Shown in pieces: positions 6,444 to 6,774 of a stretch of DNA of 6,774 bases; position 1 is the stretch's first letter; each line of letters opens with the position of its first letter. Below the pieces are notes generated by a model. That model ran no database searches and was not told the DNA's origin. It saw only the letters and a list, made by a program, of their open reading frames with translations. This DNA is from Bacteroidales bacterium (GTDB taxonomy: Bacteria; Bacteroidota; Bacteroidia; Bacteroidales; Bacteroidaceae): NCBI GenBank assembly GCA_030523385.1, contig JAUNIV010000131.1, positions 1-6,774 on the forward strand, read 5' to 3'. The position numbers and the translations under genes are program-made.

Positions 6444-6774
6444 CTAAATCTGAGCTAAAGCTTGATCCAAATCGGCTATCAAATCGTCTATGTGTTCGGT
6501 TCCGATAGAGAGTCGGATGGTACCCGGATAAATCTCTTGTTCAGCCAATTCTTGTTCATTAAGCTGAGAGTGGGTGGTGCTGGCAGGATGGATGACCAGT
6601 GACTTCACATCGGCCACATTGGCCAGCAAAGAGAATATCTCCAGGCTGTCGATGAAACGGAAAGCCTCTTCCTGTCCGCCCTTGATTTCGAAAGTAAAGA
6701 TAGAGCCTCCGCCTTTGGGGAAGTATTCCTGATACAGCTTGTGGTCCGGGTGCTCGGGCAAAGAGGGGTGATTT
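6444..6774 (-). CDS. metY: C-terminal part of O-acetylhomoserine sulfhydrylase, PLP enzyme (runs off right edge)
   Basis: The last 109 residues of a Cys/Met-metabolism PLP-dependent enzyme. The visible part contains the C-terminal-domain signatures NHPSL, FPKGGGSIFTFEIKGG, SLEIFSLLANVADVKSL and IHPASTTH, ending with a GTIRLSIGTEHIDDLI segment. These fit the O-acetylhomoserine aminocarboxypropyltransferase group (MetY), which makes homocysteine from O-acetylhomoserine and sulfide in the cytoplasm. Family members are about 425-430 residues, so roughly three quarters of the gene, including the PLP-binding lysine, lies beyond the window. The frame is open to the right edge, so no start can be given. 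The close relatives cystathionine gamma-synthase and methionine gamma-lyase are less likely because of the GGGSIFTFEIKGG and SLVIHPASTTHSQL combination. A terminator eight bases after the stop ends the transcript. Confidence 0.88.
   Translation of the reverse strand, partial: NHPSLPEHPDHKLYQEYFPKGGGSIFTFEIKGGQEEAFRFIDSLEIFSLLANVADVKSLVIHPASTTHSQLNEQELAEQEIYPGTIRLSIGTEHIDDLIADLDQALAQI

Overview
The window looks like a piece of chromosome from a Bacteroides-type gut member of the Bacteroidales. The evidence is a textbook Bacteroides promoter (TTTG, 19 bases, TAnnTTTG) in front of a tRNA gene, a short Hc1-like histone typical of that group, a TPR-containing sensor kinase of the kind common there, and a MetY-type sulfhydrylase. 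Every gene I can support lies on the minus strand, so transcription runs from the right edge to the left edge.

Layout from right to left, in transcription order. (1) The 3' end of an O-acetylhomoserine sulfhydrylase gene (6444-6774), closed by a hairpin terminator at 6396-6435. (2) A 58-residue histone H1-like gene (6113-6289), closed by a long hairpin terminator at 6035-6085. (3) A three-gene signalling operon (99-5956) with a candidate promoter at 5992-6025. It encodes a giant membrane sensor kinase of about 1465 residues, then 28 bases downstream a receiver-HTH response regulator (802-1530), then an AbgT-like membrane protein of 237 residues (99-812) whose ATG overlaps the regulator's stop by 11 bases. 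(4) A consensus promoter (46-76) and the 5' part of a tRNA, probably tRNA-Arg, which runs off the left edge.

The signalling operon is the interesting part. The kinase is one continuous reading frame containing two complete membrane-sensor/GAF-like/kinase modules in tandem. The two modules align with each other over about 490 residues. Module 1 has a good ATP-binding domain but Gly where the phosphoacceptor His should be. Module 2 keeps the His but has lost the ATP-binding Asn and the glycines of its own ATPase domain. The simplest reading is that one module supplies catalysis and the other supplies the phosphorylated His, and that phosphate then passes to Asp59 of the response regulator next door. 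Module 2 begins with what looks like an intact lipoprotein signal peptide inside the polypeptide, which suggests a fused gene boundary or a processing site.

The third gene aligns, from memory of E. coli AbgT, to two separated parts of that transporter. The central part and the C-terminus are missing, so it may be a sensor or partner subunit rather than a working transporter. No mobile element, CRISPR array or plus-strand gene is supported.
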